This document shows positions 32,148 through 41,032 of a DNA stretch of 62,594 nt, piece after piece. Both the position numbers and the translations under genes were made by a program. This DNA is from JBFMCC01 sp034435275 (GTDB taxonomy: Bacteria; Chloroflexota; Anaerolineae; Anaerolineales; Villigracilaceae): the NCBI GenBank assembly GCA_034435275.1, contig DAOTXP010000027.1:1-62594 (forward strand), given 5' to 3'. Numbering within the stretch: the first letter of the stretch is position 1; each line of letters starts with the position of its first letter. A model generated the notes under the pieces. That model had not been told where the DNA came from. It saw nothing but the letters and a program-made list of their open reading frames with translations, and did not search any database.

Positions 32148-33047
32148 ATGCCGCGAAAGACCACCAGGACCAGCTCCTTCGGCTCGCCCGGACGCGAGGC
32201 GCACGACGCCTCGGCTTTCTATTCGGCGCGCCTGTACAACGACCAGCCGCAGGCAGAGAAGACCGCGTACGTGGAAAACCCCATTCCGCCTGAAAACCTG
32301 GACAGGATTTTCAATTCGTCCTCCGAGAAGATGACCGAACTCCCCGATAGTTCCGTGCACCTCATGGTCACTTCGCCGCCGTACAACGTGGGCAAAGACT
32401 ATGATGAAGACCTCTCGCTCAAGGAGTACCTGGTCTTTCTCAAACGCGTCTGGGCGGAGACCTACCGTGTGCTGGTACCCGGCGGACGCGCCTGCATCAA
32501 TGTCGCCAACCTGGGCCGCAAGCCGTACATCCCCCTCCATGCCCTTGTGATTGCCGACTTGCTCGATTTGGGATTCTTGATGCGCGGCGAGATCATCTGG
32601 GATAAGGCCGCCAGCGCCAGCAATTCCACCGCGTGGGGCTCGTGGCAGTCGGCTTCCAATCCCACCCTGCGCGACGTGCACGAGTACATTCTCGTGTTCT
32701 CCAAGGGCAATTTCCGCCGCGACCGAATCGGCTCCCGCGAGGATACGATTACGCGCGACGAGTTCCTCGAGTTCACCAAATCCGTCTGGCAATTCGGGAC
32801 CGAGTCCGCGAAAAAGGTGGGGCATCCCGCTCCGTTCCCGGTCGAGTTGCCGTATCGGCTGATCCAGTTGTACACATTTTCGGAGGAGGTGGTGCTCGAT
32901 CCGTTCATGGGCTCGGGCCAGACCGCGCTGGCCGCGCTGAAGAGCAGGCGGCATTTTGTGGGGTATGAGGTTAATGAGGAGTATCGTGAACTGGCGCTCA
33001 AACGCATCGAACAGGGCCGGGGTTATGGTTTTCTCAAAGTAGCTTGA
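32148..33047 (+). CDS. site-specific DNA methyltransferase (N4-C / N6-A type)
   Basis: 299 aa. The catalytic motif IV is TSPPYNVGKDY (residues about 75) and motif I is LDPFMGSGQTALAAL (about 250); IV comes before I, so it is the beta-type order. SPPY is usual for N4-cytosine enzymes but also occurs in N6-adenine ones. No clear restriction partner follows; the next gene-like sequences are a decayed transposase, and an Mrr endonuclease lies 2.6 kb on. It may be an orphan. The specificity cannot be told from sequence. Confidence 0.92.
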   Translation: MPRKTTRTSSFGSPGREAHDASAFYSARLYNDQPQAEKTAYVENPIPPENLDRIFNSSSEKMTELPDSSVHLMVTSPPYNVGKDYDEDLSLKEYLVFLKRVWAETYRVLVPGGRACINVANLGRKPYIPLHALVIADLLDLGFLMRGEIIWDKAASASNSTAWGSWQSASNPTLRDVHEYILVFSKGNFRRDRIGSREDTITRDEFLEFTKSVWQFGTESAKKVGHPAPFPVELPYRLIQLYTFSEEVVLDPFMGSGQTALAALKSRRHFVGYEVNEEYRELALKRIEQGRGYGFLKVA

Positions 33048-33081
33048 CAAAAGGGCAAAAATAGATCACTTCTCGGTAGAA

Positions 33082-33268
33082 GTGAACAGCGGTCAACCGA
33101 CCGAGGAGGATCTGGAATTGCAGTATAGCGCGGGGCAAGTGGAGCAAGAACCGAGTGTCAATGAGATTGAGTTTGACAGAGGAAGCGTGTATGCGCGACT
33201 GAGCAAACCCACCGATTTGCGAAAGCCTAAAGCGGAACGGTATAGTTTGGAGACTCTCCTGACGATCA
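33082..33268 (+). other. unassigned open stretch between methyltransferase and transposase remnant
   Basis: A GTG-initiated frame reads SGQPTEEDLELQYSAG and continues open to 33387, but its second half covers the transposase remnant in another frame. The first 60 codons are hydrophilic and match nothing I recognise. It may be the end of a lost gene, joined to the transposase remains. Confidence 0.3.
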
Positions 33269-33454
33269 TTGAAAGAAGACTCTACTCGCATGGCGGTGGG
33301 AAATGCTGCCAACATCATGGCTTCGCTCAACAACCTCGTTTTGGCTTTCACCCGACAGGCAAAATTCTACAATGGCGCTCCAGCTAGGCGCTGGTTTTCA
33401 GGACACATCTCCATGCCTTTTACCCTTCTCACCACTCCCTCTTCCCTGCTTTGA
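33269..33454 (+). pseudogene. C-terminal remnant of a DDE (ISAs1/IS4-like) transposase
   Basis: The frame reads LKEDSTRMAVGNAANIMASL, NNLVLAFTRQAKF and APARRWFSGH. It fits the usual end of ISAs1/IS4-type transposases (EDxxRxRxGNAPxxMAxLRNLxLxLLR...ARRxFA). Upstream in that frame is a TGA and no homologous N-terminal part, so it is a broken remnant. It lies where the sequence changes from GC-rich to more AT-rich. No terminal inverted repeats are recognisable. About 130 bp of AT-rich DNA with a TATAGGATAAT-like segment follows. Confidence 0.5.
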
Positions 33455-33584
33455 TAAAGCCATAAGCCATAGTTGGTGGGTCTTCACAGAATTGGCTATA
33501 TATAGGATAATGTAAGTCTCTACTCTTGGATGGAAAATCGGGCTTTCTGCGTTCAAAAAAGACGAATATGATACTACTAGTCCG

Positions 33585-34259
33585 TTGAAGATATTTCCTC
33601 AGTGGTTAGCGGAATCCATTCTTTCGGTTTCGAACAACAGTAGCATTGTCTTCAATAGGAAAAACGATCATGTGTGGGCTTGGAATGAGGGATGCGTTGG
33701 ATTTTTCAAGTCTGGTTCGGTTTTTGTTGAACCGCCAAACATCAGATCAGAATCTGGAAAATTTGCAATGCCATCTACCATAATGGGAGAAAATAAAAAC
33801 CTGTTGATTCGCTCGCAACAAGAGACAGACTCCTTGTTCGAGCCTGTGCCCGATAATTCATACGATTTGTCGTATGCGTGTCTCCTAATCCCTCGCTTTC
33901 AAAATCATTATTTGACAGGTGATTTGGCCGAGTATGTGTATACTTGGATGCAGCAGATTTGCATTTCGTTCGGCTGGCGACTGGAATATATTGATATTCA
34001 ACCGGAATACATGCAATGGTTACTAAATGTGCCTTTCTCTGTCTCGCCCGCGCAAATTATACGGATTGTCCGTCAACAAACTTCAAAGAAGATCTTTGAC
34101 GATTTTCCGAAGTTCAAAAATCAGAACACGGGGAAGGACTTTTGGGCTCCAGGGCATTTGGTTATTGTAGGCAAACAACTGCATTTGCCGCAGATGATCC
34201 ATGAATTCATTCACCTGACTCGCCAGCAACAGGCAGCCGGCTCATTCGGTCGTGGATAA
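33585..34259 (+). CDS. IS200/TnpA-like domain protein lacking the HUH residues
   Basis: 224 aa from a TTG; the frame is open back to 33516 without another usable start. The C-terminal 100 residues follow the Y1/TnpA (REP-associated tyrosine transposase) pattern: EYIDIQPEYMQWLLNVP stands where TnpA proteins have VMPDHVHLLVxVP, followed by SPAQIIRIVRQQTSKKIFDDFP and FWAPGHLVIVG. The His-x-His is replaced by Tyr-Met-Gln and the usual catalytic Tyr is not evident, so the fold probably binds nucleic acid without catalysis. The N-terminal half has short beta-like segments of unknown type. It is 22 bp upstream of the membrane protein gene. Confidence 0.6.
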   Translation: MKIFPQWLAESILSVSNNSSIVFNRKNDHVWAWNEGCVGFFKSGSVFVEPPNIRSESGKFAMPSTIMGENKNLLIRSQQETDSLFEPVPDNSYDLSYACLLIPRFQNHYLTGDLAEYVYTWMQQICISFGWRLEYIDIQPEYMQWLLNVPFSVSPAQIIRIVRQQTSKKIFDDFPKFKNQNTGKDFWAPGHLVIVGKQLHLPQMIHEFIHLTRQQQAAGSFGRG

Positions 34260-34280
34260 GGGTCCGGGAGCAGTGCGGTT

Positions 34281-35588
34281 ATGTATCTAGAGGGAATTAT
34301 CGGAGTCATTGTCGGCACGATTTTTACTTGGTTTGTACTGAGCATTGCCACGGTGCAAATCCAGGAGTGGATTGCCTCCCTATTGCGTTGGCGGGCGAAC
34401 GATCTACAAAACGCTATACGAGGAATGTTATGTAGCGAAAATTTGGTGCGACTTTTTTACGATCACCCGATTATTCGCGGTTTGTCCCCGCGAAAAAAAA
34501 ATCGTGACTCAAAACCATCATACATTCCTGCCAATCAGTTTTCAACCGTTTTTCTGAGCATCCTGCTGAACGCCGTTTCCGAATCTGCAATACTAGTCTA
34601 TGGTCTATATGGCCTCCCAGCGACTCTGAATGAAATCAAATCGGCTAAAAAACGCCGACGGGCGCAAGAAGATTTGAATCGACTCTTTGAAATCGCACGT
34701 TTGGCAAACAGCTTAGAAGACAACAAAGCGCTGGACGATCTCATCCTCGTTACGCTTGAAAAGGAAATTATCGCTTTGGGTGAGAACTATGCCGAGCTCA
34801 AGGATTCGGTCCAGGCATTGATCGAAGATGCCCGCGTTAAAAAAGCAAAACTTGAAAAGGATGTAAATGGATTGTCCACTTTGGGGGAAACACCCACGCA
34901 GCCGAAGACACTGCTCTCAGGCGCTTTGGCATTGGGCGTGATCAATCCTGAATTAAGACTTACACTCAATGCCCTGTTGCTCGGAACGGAAGGCCTGAAT
35001 CCGGATCATGCAGATTTTCTACAACAAGTCCGGTCGAATATCGAGACCTGGTTCAAGGATTCAATGGATCGAATCTCTGGATGGTATAAGCGAAAAGCGC
35101 AATTGTCGGCTTTCATAGTCGGGCTAATTTGCGCCAGTCTCTTGAACATCGACTCCATCCATCTGGCCGTGCAACTCTGGCGGGAACCTCGTTTGCGCGA
35201 GGCGATTAGTAACAATGTGAGCTTGGTCTTATCACAATATGCAGACGAAAATGGATCGCTCAATGTCGAGGCCGCATCAAATTTTCAATTCCTGCAAGAT
35301 CAATACCTGAATCTGCCAATCGGCTGGAATTTCTACTCCGTAAGCCTTCTTCCCTCTCAGATATGTTCCTTCTCTCCAAAATATGGAGCGATTTTTGGTT
35401 TTCCCGTCAGCACCGGGTGCATTCGTCCCTTCGGCACCGGGGATTCGACGAATGGGTGGCTCTGGTTGTTTTTCAAGGTTGTTGGTCTGCTCCTGACCGG
35501 GCTAGCCTCGGCTCAAGGATCGTCATTCTGGTTCGATATGCTATCAAAAATAGTCAATATTCGAAGCGCTGGGAGAAAACCGATATAG
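34281..35588 (+). CDS. predicted membrane protein with long cytoplasmic helical region
   Basis: 435 aa. One membrane segment at the N-terminus (residues 5-28), a long charged helical middle (about 100-270) and two hydrophobic segments near 275-295 and 390-415. Conserved-looking signatures include FYDHPIIRGL, PSYIPANQFSTVFL, WFKDSMDRISGWYKRKAQL and GSSFWFDMLSKIVNIR. I know these from a widespread bacterial membrane protein family with no assigned function. It is close behind the TnpA-like gene, suggesting a two-gene unit in the accessory region. Confidence 0.7.
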   Translation: MYLEGIIGVIVGTIFTWFVLSIATVQIQEWIASLLRWRANDLQNAIRGMLCSENLVRLFYDHPIIRGLSPRKKNRDSKPSYIPANQFSTVFLSILLNAVSESAILVYGLYGLPATLNEIKSAKKRRRAQEDLNRLFEIARLANSLEDNKALDDLILVTLEKEIIALGENYAELKDSVQALIEDARVKKAKLEKDVNGLSTLGETPTQPKTLLSGALALGVINPELRLTLNALLLGTEGLNPDHADFLQQVRSNIETWFKDSMDRISGWYKRKAQLSAFIVGLICASLLNIDSIHLAVQLWREPRLREAISNNVSLVLSQYADENGSLNVEAASNFQFLQDQYLNLPIGWNFYSVSLLPSQICSFSPKYGAIFGFPVSTGCIRPFGTGDSTNGWLWLFFKVVGLLLTGLASAQGSSFWFDMLSKIVNIRSAGRKPI

Positions 35589-35648
35589 ATACTCTCCAAC
35601 CTCATAAATATCTTTCATAATATAATATTGGCGAAGGATCTCTCATAG

Positions 35649-36500
35649 ATGGCTGATGTTAATCTTGTAAGAGTTTTCGAACTCTTGCGTAGTCTGTTTG
35701 AATTGCTCTGGAACAAACCGGAGGGTCTGCCCGCCAGGGAGGTACTGGCCTTTCTTCCAGAAATTACCAATTTAACTGAATATGAACGGGAGACTGCCTC
35801 CCCTTTCAACATGCCGAGGTATGAGAAGATCGTTCGTATCGCCATTATCCCTTTAGTCAAAGCAGGCTGGTTAAGTAAGAGTGATAAAGGGCGCTGGTCC
35901 ATCACCGATGAAGGCCGGGAGGCTTGCCGGAGATATCCCAATGTCCGGGAGCTTTATACGGAGGCCGTGCGCTTGTTCGAGGAACGAGGGCAAAGTATTC
36001 CCGCGATCCTTCTGACTACAGAAGTGGCTAAGGAACTGGCTTGGGAGCAGATCCAAAGATATCTGATGGAAATGAAACGAACAGAGTTTCAACACTTGGT
36101 TGCAGACCTTTTGGTAGCCATGGGATACTACCTTGCATGGGTCGCGCCGCCGGACAAAGATCGTGGCCAAGTTGATATGGTCGTTAAGGTGGATCCTCTG
36201 GGAGCCAAAGGGGCCCAGATTCTGGTTCAAATTAAACACAAAGGACAAACCATTACATCGGAGGGGCTGCGTTCGTTTCTATCGGGTTTGGGCGCTAGTC
36301 ATTATGGTTTATTGATTTCAAGTGGCGGCTTCACTGAAGGAATCCGGGAGGAAGCGCTGAACGATGCATATAGGCGAGTTACTTTGTGGGGCGTGGAAGA
36401 CATCTTTGACCTTTGGATCAGGTATTACACTGAACTCGACCAGGACGCCCATGCCCGTCTGCCCATCGAGGCCGTGTATTTTCTTAGCGGCATCAAGTAG
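35649..36500 (+). CDS. Mrr-family restriction endonuclease (winged helix + Mrr_cat)
   Basis: 283 aa. N-terminal winged-helix domain (about 1-100, with VKAGWLSKSDKGRWSITDEG) as in Mrr_N, then an Mrr catalytic domain: FQHLVADLLVAMGY, active-site Asp in GQVDMVVKV (about 176) and QIKH (Gln 194, Lys 196), followed by GLLISSGGFTEG. The D-QxK triad is complete, so nuclease activity is expected, most likely against modified DNA (type IV). A TATAAT lies at 35621 and a GAAGGATC RBS precedes the ATG. The TPR protein follows 26 bp later. Confidence 0.9.
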   Translation: MADVNLVRVFELLRSLFELLWNKPEGLPAREVLAFLPEITNLTEYERETASPFNMPRYEKIVRIAIIPLVKAGWLSKSDKGRWSITDEGREACRRYPNVRELYTEAVRLFEERGQSIPAILLTTEVAKELAWEQIQRYLMEMKRTEFQHLVADLLVAMGYYLAWVAPPDKDRGQVDMVVKVDPLGAKGAQILVQIKHKGQTITSEGLRSFLSGLGASHYGLLISSGGFTEGIREEALNDAYRRVTLWGVEDIFDLWIRYYTELDQDAHARLPIEAVYFLSGIK

Positions 36501-36526
36501 CCGCCCTAATCGCTGGGATATTTTGA

Positions 36527-37834
36527 ATGACGGCTGAGAATCGTTCATGGAAGAATTCCTTCAAAGCAAACATTGAGACCTTGTTTGAGGAACTCCGGTT
36601 GGCAGGATACTGGCGGCGTCCCAGCCTTCTGTTTGCCGTCCACCAATCTATTTGGGGGCAAAAAAAGGCCGCGGCGCGTCTAAGAGACATGCTTGCGAGA
36701 ATCGGCTACATCATTGTTGAACTGGAACCCAGTGATGAATATCCGAGTATGGCACATCATATACTGAAACAAAACCCATTAGAAAATACTGTATACTTTA
36801 TTTTCAATCTCAATCATGGCGGTGCAGACGAGCGCAGAACATATAGGGCATTAAATATGTACCGCGAATTATTTATTGAAAACCGGATCAAAGCAGTATT
36901 TTGGCTCACCCGCCACGAGGCCGAAACCTTACCACTCTACGCGCCTGATTTCTGGGCTTTTCGCCATCGCACCATCGAATTCGGGGCTTCTCATGTAAGT
37001 CCGATTCGGGCTGTTTGGCAAAGCCTGGCAATCTGGTATGGGGAGGAAGTTGTTGATTTGGACCTCGATGAAAAATTGGATTCCCTTGAGAAATCACTGA
37101 GCATGTTGCCAGCGGAATCAGAATCACTGTCCATGCGAGCCCAACTGCTATATGAACTTGGATATGGGTACTGGGTCAGAGGAGACTTTGAGAGGTCCCT
37201 CGAAACGTTGACAGCCGCACTTGACCTCACAGCAGATAAGTCCCTTCCAGATTTGCATTTGCGTCTTCTCAACGGAATGGCGATCATCCATTTTCAGGAT
37301 GCGCACTATGGGAAAGCGCTTGAAATCCTCAGGAAACTTTTGCAAACGCATAAAAGAGAGAGTACTCCAAGAATGAACCTGGGAATTGCACTCTGTGTCA
37401 CAGGCAGGCACTACGAGGGCGTTTCCCAGGCAAGGAGAGCCGTCCGATCAGAGCCAAGTAACTTCAAGCTCTGGTATCGTCTGGGGCACTTGTATGTTAA
37501 CAGTGGAAAATTGGAAGATGCAGTTGCTTGTTTTAAGGATGCAATCAGGCTGGCGCCTGCAATTGTTGACCATTACAAGTCACTGGCTGTTTGTTACCAT
37601 CTTCTCGGATGGAAGGATCAAGCCGTATTGGAAATCGAAAACTTTCAGAGCCTTGGGCAACAAAGGGATATTTTTGCTGATATTTATCGGGAAGTAATTA
37701 AGGGAAACCTTGAGAAAGCATCTGAGGTGTTAAATCTGGCGATACAGGAGGGAAGAATCTCCGCCTTGGAGGCTTCTCGTGATCTAAACCTGAACTTGAT
37801 CATGAATCCCAAACTAGCCTTTAAAATGCATTAG
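36527..37834 (+). CDS. TPR protein with N-terminal P-loop-less STAND-like domain (paralogue 1)
   Basis: 435 aa. Residues 1-165 form an alternating beta/alpha domain: LLFAVHQSIW, then YIIVELEPS, YFIFNLNHGG, and AVFWLTRHEAETLPLYAPDF followed by WAFRH. The last segment resembles the LWLP...APDFWSWR region of STAND/NACHT-like NTPases, but no Walker A is present. Residues about 195-400 are TPRs (FKLWYRLGHLYVNSGKLEDA). The same N-terminal domain occurs in the 898-aa TPR protein at 43587. It lies 9 bp upstream of the histidine kinase gene and is probably cotranscribed with it. The role, perhaps as a receptor or scaffold, is inferred. Confidence 0.78.
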   Translation: MTAENRSWKNSFKANIETLFEELRLAGYWRRPSLLFAVHQSIWGQKKAAARLRDMLARIGYIIVELEPSDEYPSMAHHILKQNPLENTVYFIFNLNHGGADERRTYRALNMYRELFIENRIKAVFWLTRHEAETLPLYAPDFWAFRHRTIEFGASHVSPIRAVWQSLAIWYGEEVVDLDLDEKLDSLEKSLSMLPAESESLSMRAQLLYELGYGYWVRGDFERSLETLTAALDLTADKSLPDLHLRLLNGMAIIHFQDAHYGKALEILRKLLQTHKRESTPRMNLGIALCVTGRHYEGVSQARRAVRSEPSNFKLWYRLGHLYVNSGKLEDAVACFKDAIRLAPAIVDHYKSLAVCYHLLGWKDQAVLEIENFQSLGQQRDIFADIYREVIKGNLEKASEVLNLAIQEGRISALEASRDLNLNLIMNPKLAFKMH

Positions 37835-37843
37835 CATAAGTCC

Positions 37844-40018
37844 ATGAATACCAACATCGTTATTTGTCTGTTATTGATCTTATCTGCGGCTTGCGCAACA
37901 TCTGTGATTGCTTTCAAGAGAGTAAAAAAGGGGGGGGCCATTAGTCTGCTCGTATTAGCCTTTGCTGTGATGCTCTGGTCATTCGCCTATTTGGAATCGG
38001 TTGGCAATTTGCTGTCTGATACACAGAATGCAATCACCGCATTTGTACATTTTTGCATGACGATTGCGGTTTCGGCCCAACTCGCTTTTTCCCTTTCTTG
38101 CGCCCGTCGTTTTACCTGGACCAGCCGCTTCCTGATCGTCCTATCCGTCATTCCCTCCCTGACCCTGATTTGGTTCGCGGTGGAACTATGGTTGCATTTT
38201 AGTCTGATGCCAGAGATTGGGCCGACAATGAAAGAAGTGTGGGAAGGAATAGTTTCAATCTATGTATTGGGCCTGAGTAGTACGAGCGTCTTCCTAGTGT
38301 TGGAAACTTTCTTCGTGATGCCTGGGTCTTATCGTAAGGGAATGTGGGTGCTCCCTGTAACGTCCGCCTTTCCCTTCCTCGCGCAAGTATTGGATATACA
38401 GGGATTTAAGATATTGCCGTTTCCGTCTTTGCTGGCGGCATTTGCCTTATTGGCCTGCGGCTTTGGGTATGAACTGATCGGCCAGGGCTTTACTCAGGCG
38501 GTCTCTTTTACGCGGCAGTATATAGTGGATGCGATGACAGATGGTCTGATGGTAATAAATCGCCAGAATGCAATTATCGATGTCAATGCCGCCTTGGAAG
38601 AAATTATTGGTCAATCGAGGAGGCAGGCGGTCGGGAAACCAATTAATGCAGTGATAGGTAACCTGCCTAACCTGGATAAACCCTTCAACGCAATTCTCGA
38701 GTTTGAAAGAAAAAAATATCTCGGATCGCCTGAGAAGTGGCAATACCTAAATATTGGGATGTCACCCCTGATGAATCAAAACGACGAGGTGGTCGGTCGT
38801 CTCATTGTCTGGCATGATTCTACCAAACGACGCCGGGCAGAAGATGCGCGCCAGAAGGCGCGTGAGGAAATGTTCGTTCTTATAAACGCGATATCCACGG
38901 CGGCCAGGGATGCATTGAATTTACAGGAATTTCTTTCCGAGACTATATACCATATCATATACCCGTTCCATAGCCAGGTTGTTATGATTTTCCTCATGGA
39001 CGAGAGGAAACGGGAAGAAAAAAAAGATAGATATTACCTTGCGTCTCATTTTGGACTGCCTGCCGACTCATTGAACAGTATATTGAACATTTCAGTCTCC
39101 TCTTCGCTGTTCGGTTCTGCGCTCACCGATCAGCAACCATTTCTTATTGAGTCTGCCGCCCAAGATCCCCGCGTTCCTTCCGCCTTGCAACAAATTGGTT
39201 TAGCGTGCATCCTGGTTGTCCCATTGATTTCCCGCGTTGGCGATGAAGATCGGATTTTAGGGTGCGTGTGCCTGGCCCGGAAGGAACATCCAGCCTACAG
39301 CCAGGATGAGATCATTCGTATCATGGCAATCTGCGATCATCTTGCAAACCTCGTCGATAGCGATCGGCGGCGCAAACTTGCCATCGCTCTGTTTGAACGC
39401 CAGAGGCTGTTGCGCGATCTTCACGATTCGGTCAGCCAAAAACTATATGGGCTGGTCACTCTAACGGAAGCGGCCCAGGCAGCGCTGGAGACAGGCAATG
39501 CCATAGATCCTTTACAGTTACTCACGCGGATTGGAGAAAACGCACGTCAAGCCGTAAGGGAAATGCGCCTGTTTCTTTACCAGATGCAACCTCTTGATTT
39601 GGAAAACGAAGGCCTGGTATCGGCCCTTCATCATCGATTGGCGGCAGTTGAAGGCAGAGCGAACATCAAAGCCAGGCTTCTGGCCGATGAAAATATCGCG
39701 CTTTCACTGGATAAGGAAATTGCGCTCTACTTCATTGCACAGGAGGCTCTCAACAACATATTGCGGCATGCCCGTGCCACAACGATCAGTGTTATACTTA
39801 AACAGAGTCGGAAAAATGTTATACTTGAAATTGTGGACGATGGACGTGGATTCGATCCAAAGAAATTGGACCGGGCGGGATGGGGCCTGGCCAATATGAA
39901 AGAACGGACAAAGAACATTAATGGCAAGATAAGAATTTTATCCAAACCCGGCCAGGGCACTAAGATTACAATAAGTGTTCAGCGGGATCTGTTAATGCCC
40001 CATAAGCGAAGACGATAA
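37844..40018 (+). CDS. 7TM-PAS-GAF histidine kinase (NarL-system type)
   Basis: 724 aa. Seven hydrophobic segments in residues 3-215 match the N-terminal 7TM region of histidine kinases. Then PAS (about 225-330, AMTDGLMVINRQNAIIDVNA), GAF (about 345-505), HisKA_3 with RQRLLRDLHDSVSQKLYGL (phospho-His 527), and HATPase_c with EALNNILRHARA, DDGRGFD and GWGLANMKER. It should phosphorylate a NarL/LuxR regulator, and one starts 2 bp downstream. The second, very similar regulator at 41537 has no kinase of its own and may share this one. Confidence 0.94.
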   Translation: MNTNIVICLLLILSAACATSVIAFKRVKKGGAISLLVLAFAVMLWSFAYLESVGNLLSDTQNAITAFVHFCMTIAVSAQLAFSLSCARRFTWTSRFLIVLSVIPSLTLIWFAVELWLHFSLMPEIGPTMKEVWEGIVSIYVLGLSSTSVFLVLETFFVMPGSYRKGMWVLPVTSAFPFLAQVLDIQGFKILPFPSLLAAFALLACGFGYELIGQGFTQAVSFTRQYIVDAMTDGLMVINRQNAIIDVNAALEEIIGQSRRQAVGKPINAVIGNLPNLDKPFNAILEFERKKYLGSPEKWQYLNIGMSPLMNQNDEVVGRLIVWHDSTKRRRAEDARQKAREEMFVLINAISTAARDALNLQEFLSETIYHIIYPFHSQVVMIFLMDERKREEKKDRYYLASHFGLPADSLNSILNISVSSSLFGSALTDQQPFLIESAAQDPRVPSALQQIGLACILVVPLISRVGDEDRILGCVCLARKEHPAYSQDEIIRIMAICDHLANLVDSDRRRKLAIALFERQRLLRDLHDSVSQKLYGLVTLTEAAQAALETGNAIDPLQLLTRIGENARQAVREMRLFLYQMQPLDLENEGLVSALHHRLAAVEGRANIKARLLADENIALSLDKEIALYFIAQEALNNILRHARATTISVILKQSRKNVILEIVDDGRGFDPKKLDRAGWGLANMKERTKNINGKIRILSKPGQGTKITISVQRDLLMPHKRRR

Positions 40019-40020
40019 TC

Positions 40021-40674
40021 ATGAAGAAGATACGCGTTCTGGTAGTAGACGATGAGAGCGTGGTGAGAGAAGGCGTCGCGACCATTCTTTCGCTCCAGTC
40101 GGATATTGAGGTTGTCGGTGAAGCGCAGGATGGGATTCAAGCGGTGCAACTGGCCCAGGCGAAGAAGCCCGATGTTGTTCTATTGGACATGGTTATGCCC
40201 AAACAGGATGGCCTCGCAACCATTCCTAAAATCAAGGAATTATTATCTGAGGCCAAGATCCTTGTGCTGACGAGTTTTGCCGAAAGCGATCTGGTTTATA
40301 AGGCGATCAAGTTTGGGGCGCTCGGCTATCTGCTCAAAGATTCGACACGTGCGCAACTTCTACAGGCCATCCGCGATGTGGCCAATGGACAGGCATCTAT
40401 CCAGCCCTCGATGGCCATGAAGGTTATCCATGAAATTGAGCATCCCTCCGAAATCCTTTATACAGCCGACCCCCTTACCCCGAGAGAACACGAGACGCTT
40501 CGCCTGATCGCACGGGGGCTGTCCAATCAGGATATTGCAAACATACTCTTTGTCCATGAAAGAACGGTGGCAAAATATGTGAGCAGTATCTTGGAAAAGT
40601 TACACTTGGCAAACCGCACTCAAGCAGCGCTTTATGCCATCCGGGAAGGGCTAACTGAAGCGCATAAAAAGTGA
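40021..40674 (+). CDS. NarL/FixJ-family response regulator 1
   Basis: 217 aa. Receiver (1-120) with DDES, phospho-Asp about residue 56 (VVLLDMVMPKQDG), LTSFAES and LKDSTRAQ; LuxR-type HTH at 150-210 (LTPREHETLRLIARGLSNQD, HERTVAKYVSSILEKL). It shares most residues with response regulator 2 in both domains, so the two come from a gene duplication and likely bind related sites. Candidate binder of the TGGTCA-N4-TGACCA palindromes. A strong terminator follows. Confidence 0.95.
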   Translation: MKKIRVLVVDDESVVREGVATILSLQSDIEVVGEAQDGIQAVQLAQAKKPDVVLLDMVMPKQDGLATIPKIKELLSEAKILVLTSFAESDLVYKAIKFGALGYLLKDSTRAQLLQAIRDVANGQASIQPSMAMKVIHEIEHPSEILYTADPLTPREHETLRLIARGLSNQDIANILFVHERTVAKYVSSILEKLHLANRTQAALYAIREGLTEAHKK

Positions 40675-40705
40675 TCAAAAAACAGCAGGAAGCCCAATGG
40701 GGTAA

Positions 40706-40745
40706 AAAGAAACGCCTCGAACGAACAATTCGAGGCGTTTCTTTT
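40706..40745 (+). terminator. rho-independent terminator after response regulator 1
   Basis: Perfect 16-bp stem AAAGAAACGCCTCGAA / TTCGAGGCGTTTCTTT with a 7-nt loop and a T-run. It ends the Mrr-TPR-kinase-regulator transcript. Confidence 0.92.
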
Positions 40746-40884
40746 GTGCAAAGCGCACACAGATCGAACTGCAGTTTTTCCAATTCATATTTTCTCGTCG
40801 GAAATGCCGGCGATGAGGCAAACATCCGGCACTGCTTTTAGGGTGATATTGATCATGCTTTGGGTCGGATCGTGAATTTTTTTC

Positions 40885-40900
40885 TGGTCATTTGTGACCA
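40885..40900. promoter_or_regulatory. palindromic operator copy 1 (TGGTCA-N4-TGACCA)
   Basis: TGGTCA-TTTG-TGACCA lies about 100 bp upstream of the start point predicted for the MraZ-like gene. A second copy with identical half-sites and the same 4-bp spacer lies upstream of the AAA ATPase gene. Inverted hexamers suit a dimeric LuxR-type regulator. Confidence 0.65.
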
Positions 40901-40956
40901 TGATGATATTCCAAGAACGGACAATAAAAAATACAAAGGGAGGCTAGTTTCTTAGA

Positions 40957-40985
40957 TTGTGTGTGGCGGCTCGAATCCCTATAAT
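40957..40985 (+). promoter_or_regulatory. promoter of the MraZ-like gene
   Basis: TTGTGT (40957-40962), 17-bp spacer, TATAAT (40980-40985), about 47 bp before the GTG start. The rest of this 358-bp intergenic stretch holds the terminator and operator copy 1. Confidence 0.6.
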
Positions 40986-41032
40986 GCGTAAAGAATGTGA
41001 TATAGAGCTTTTCTTCTAACGGGAGCCAAACA

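Noticed and set aside
40720..41032. Possible gene in the gap after response regulator 1
   Set aside because: The only frames cross the perfect terminator stem or the operator palindrome; no RBS or motif.
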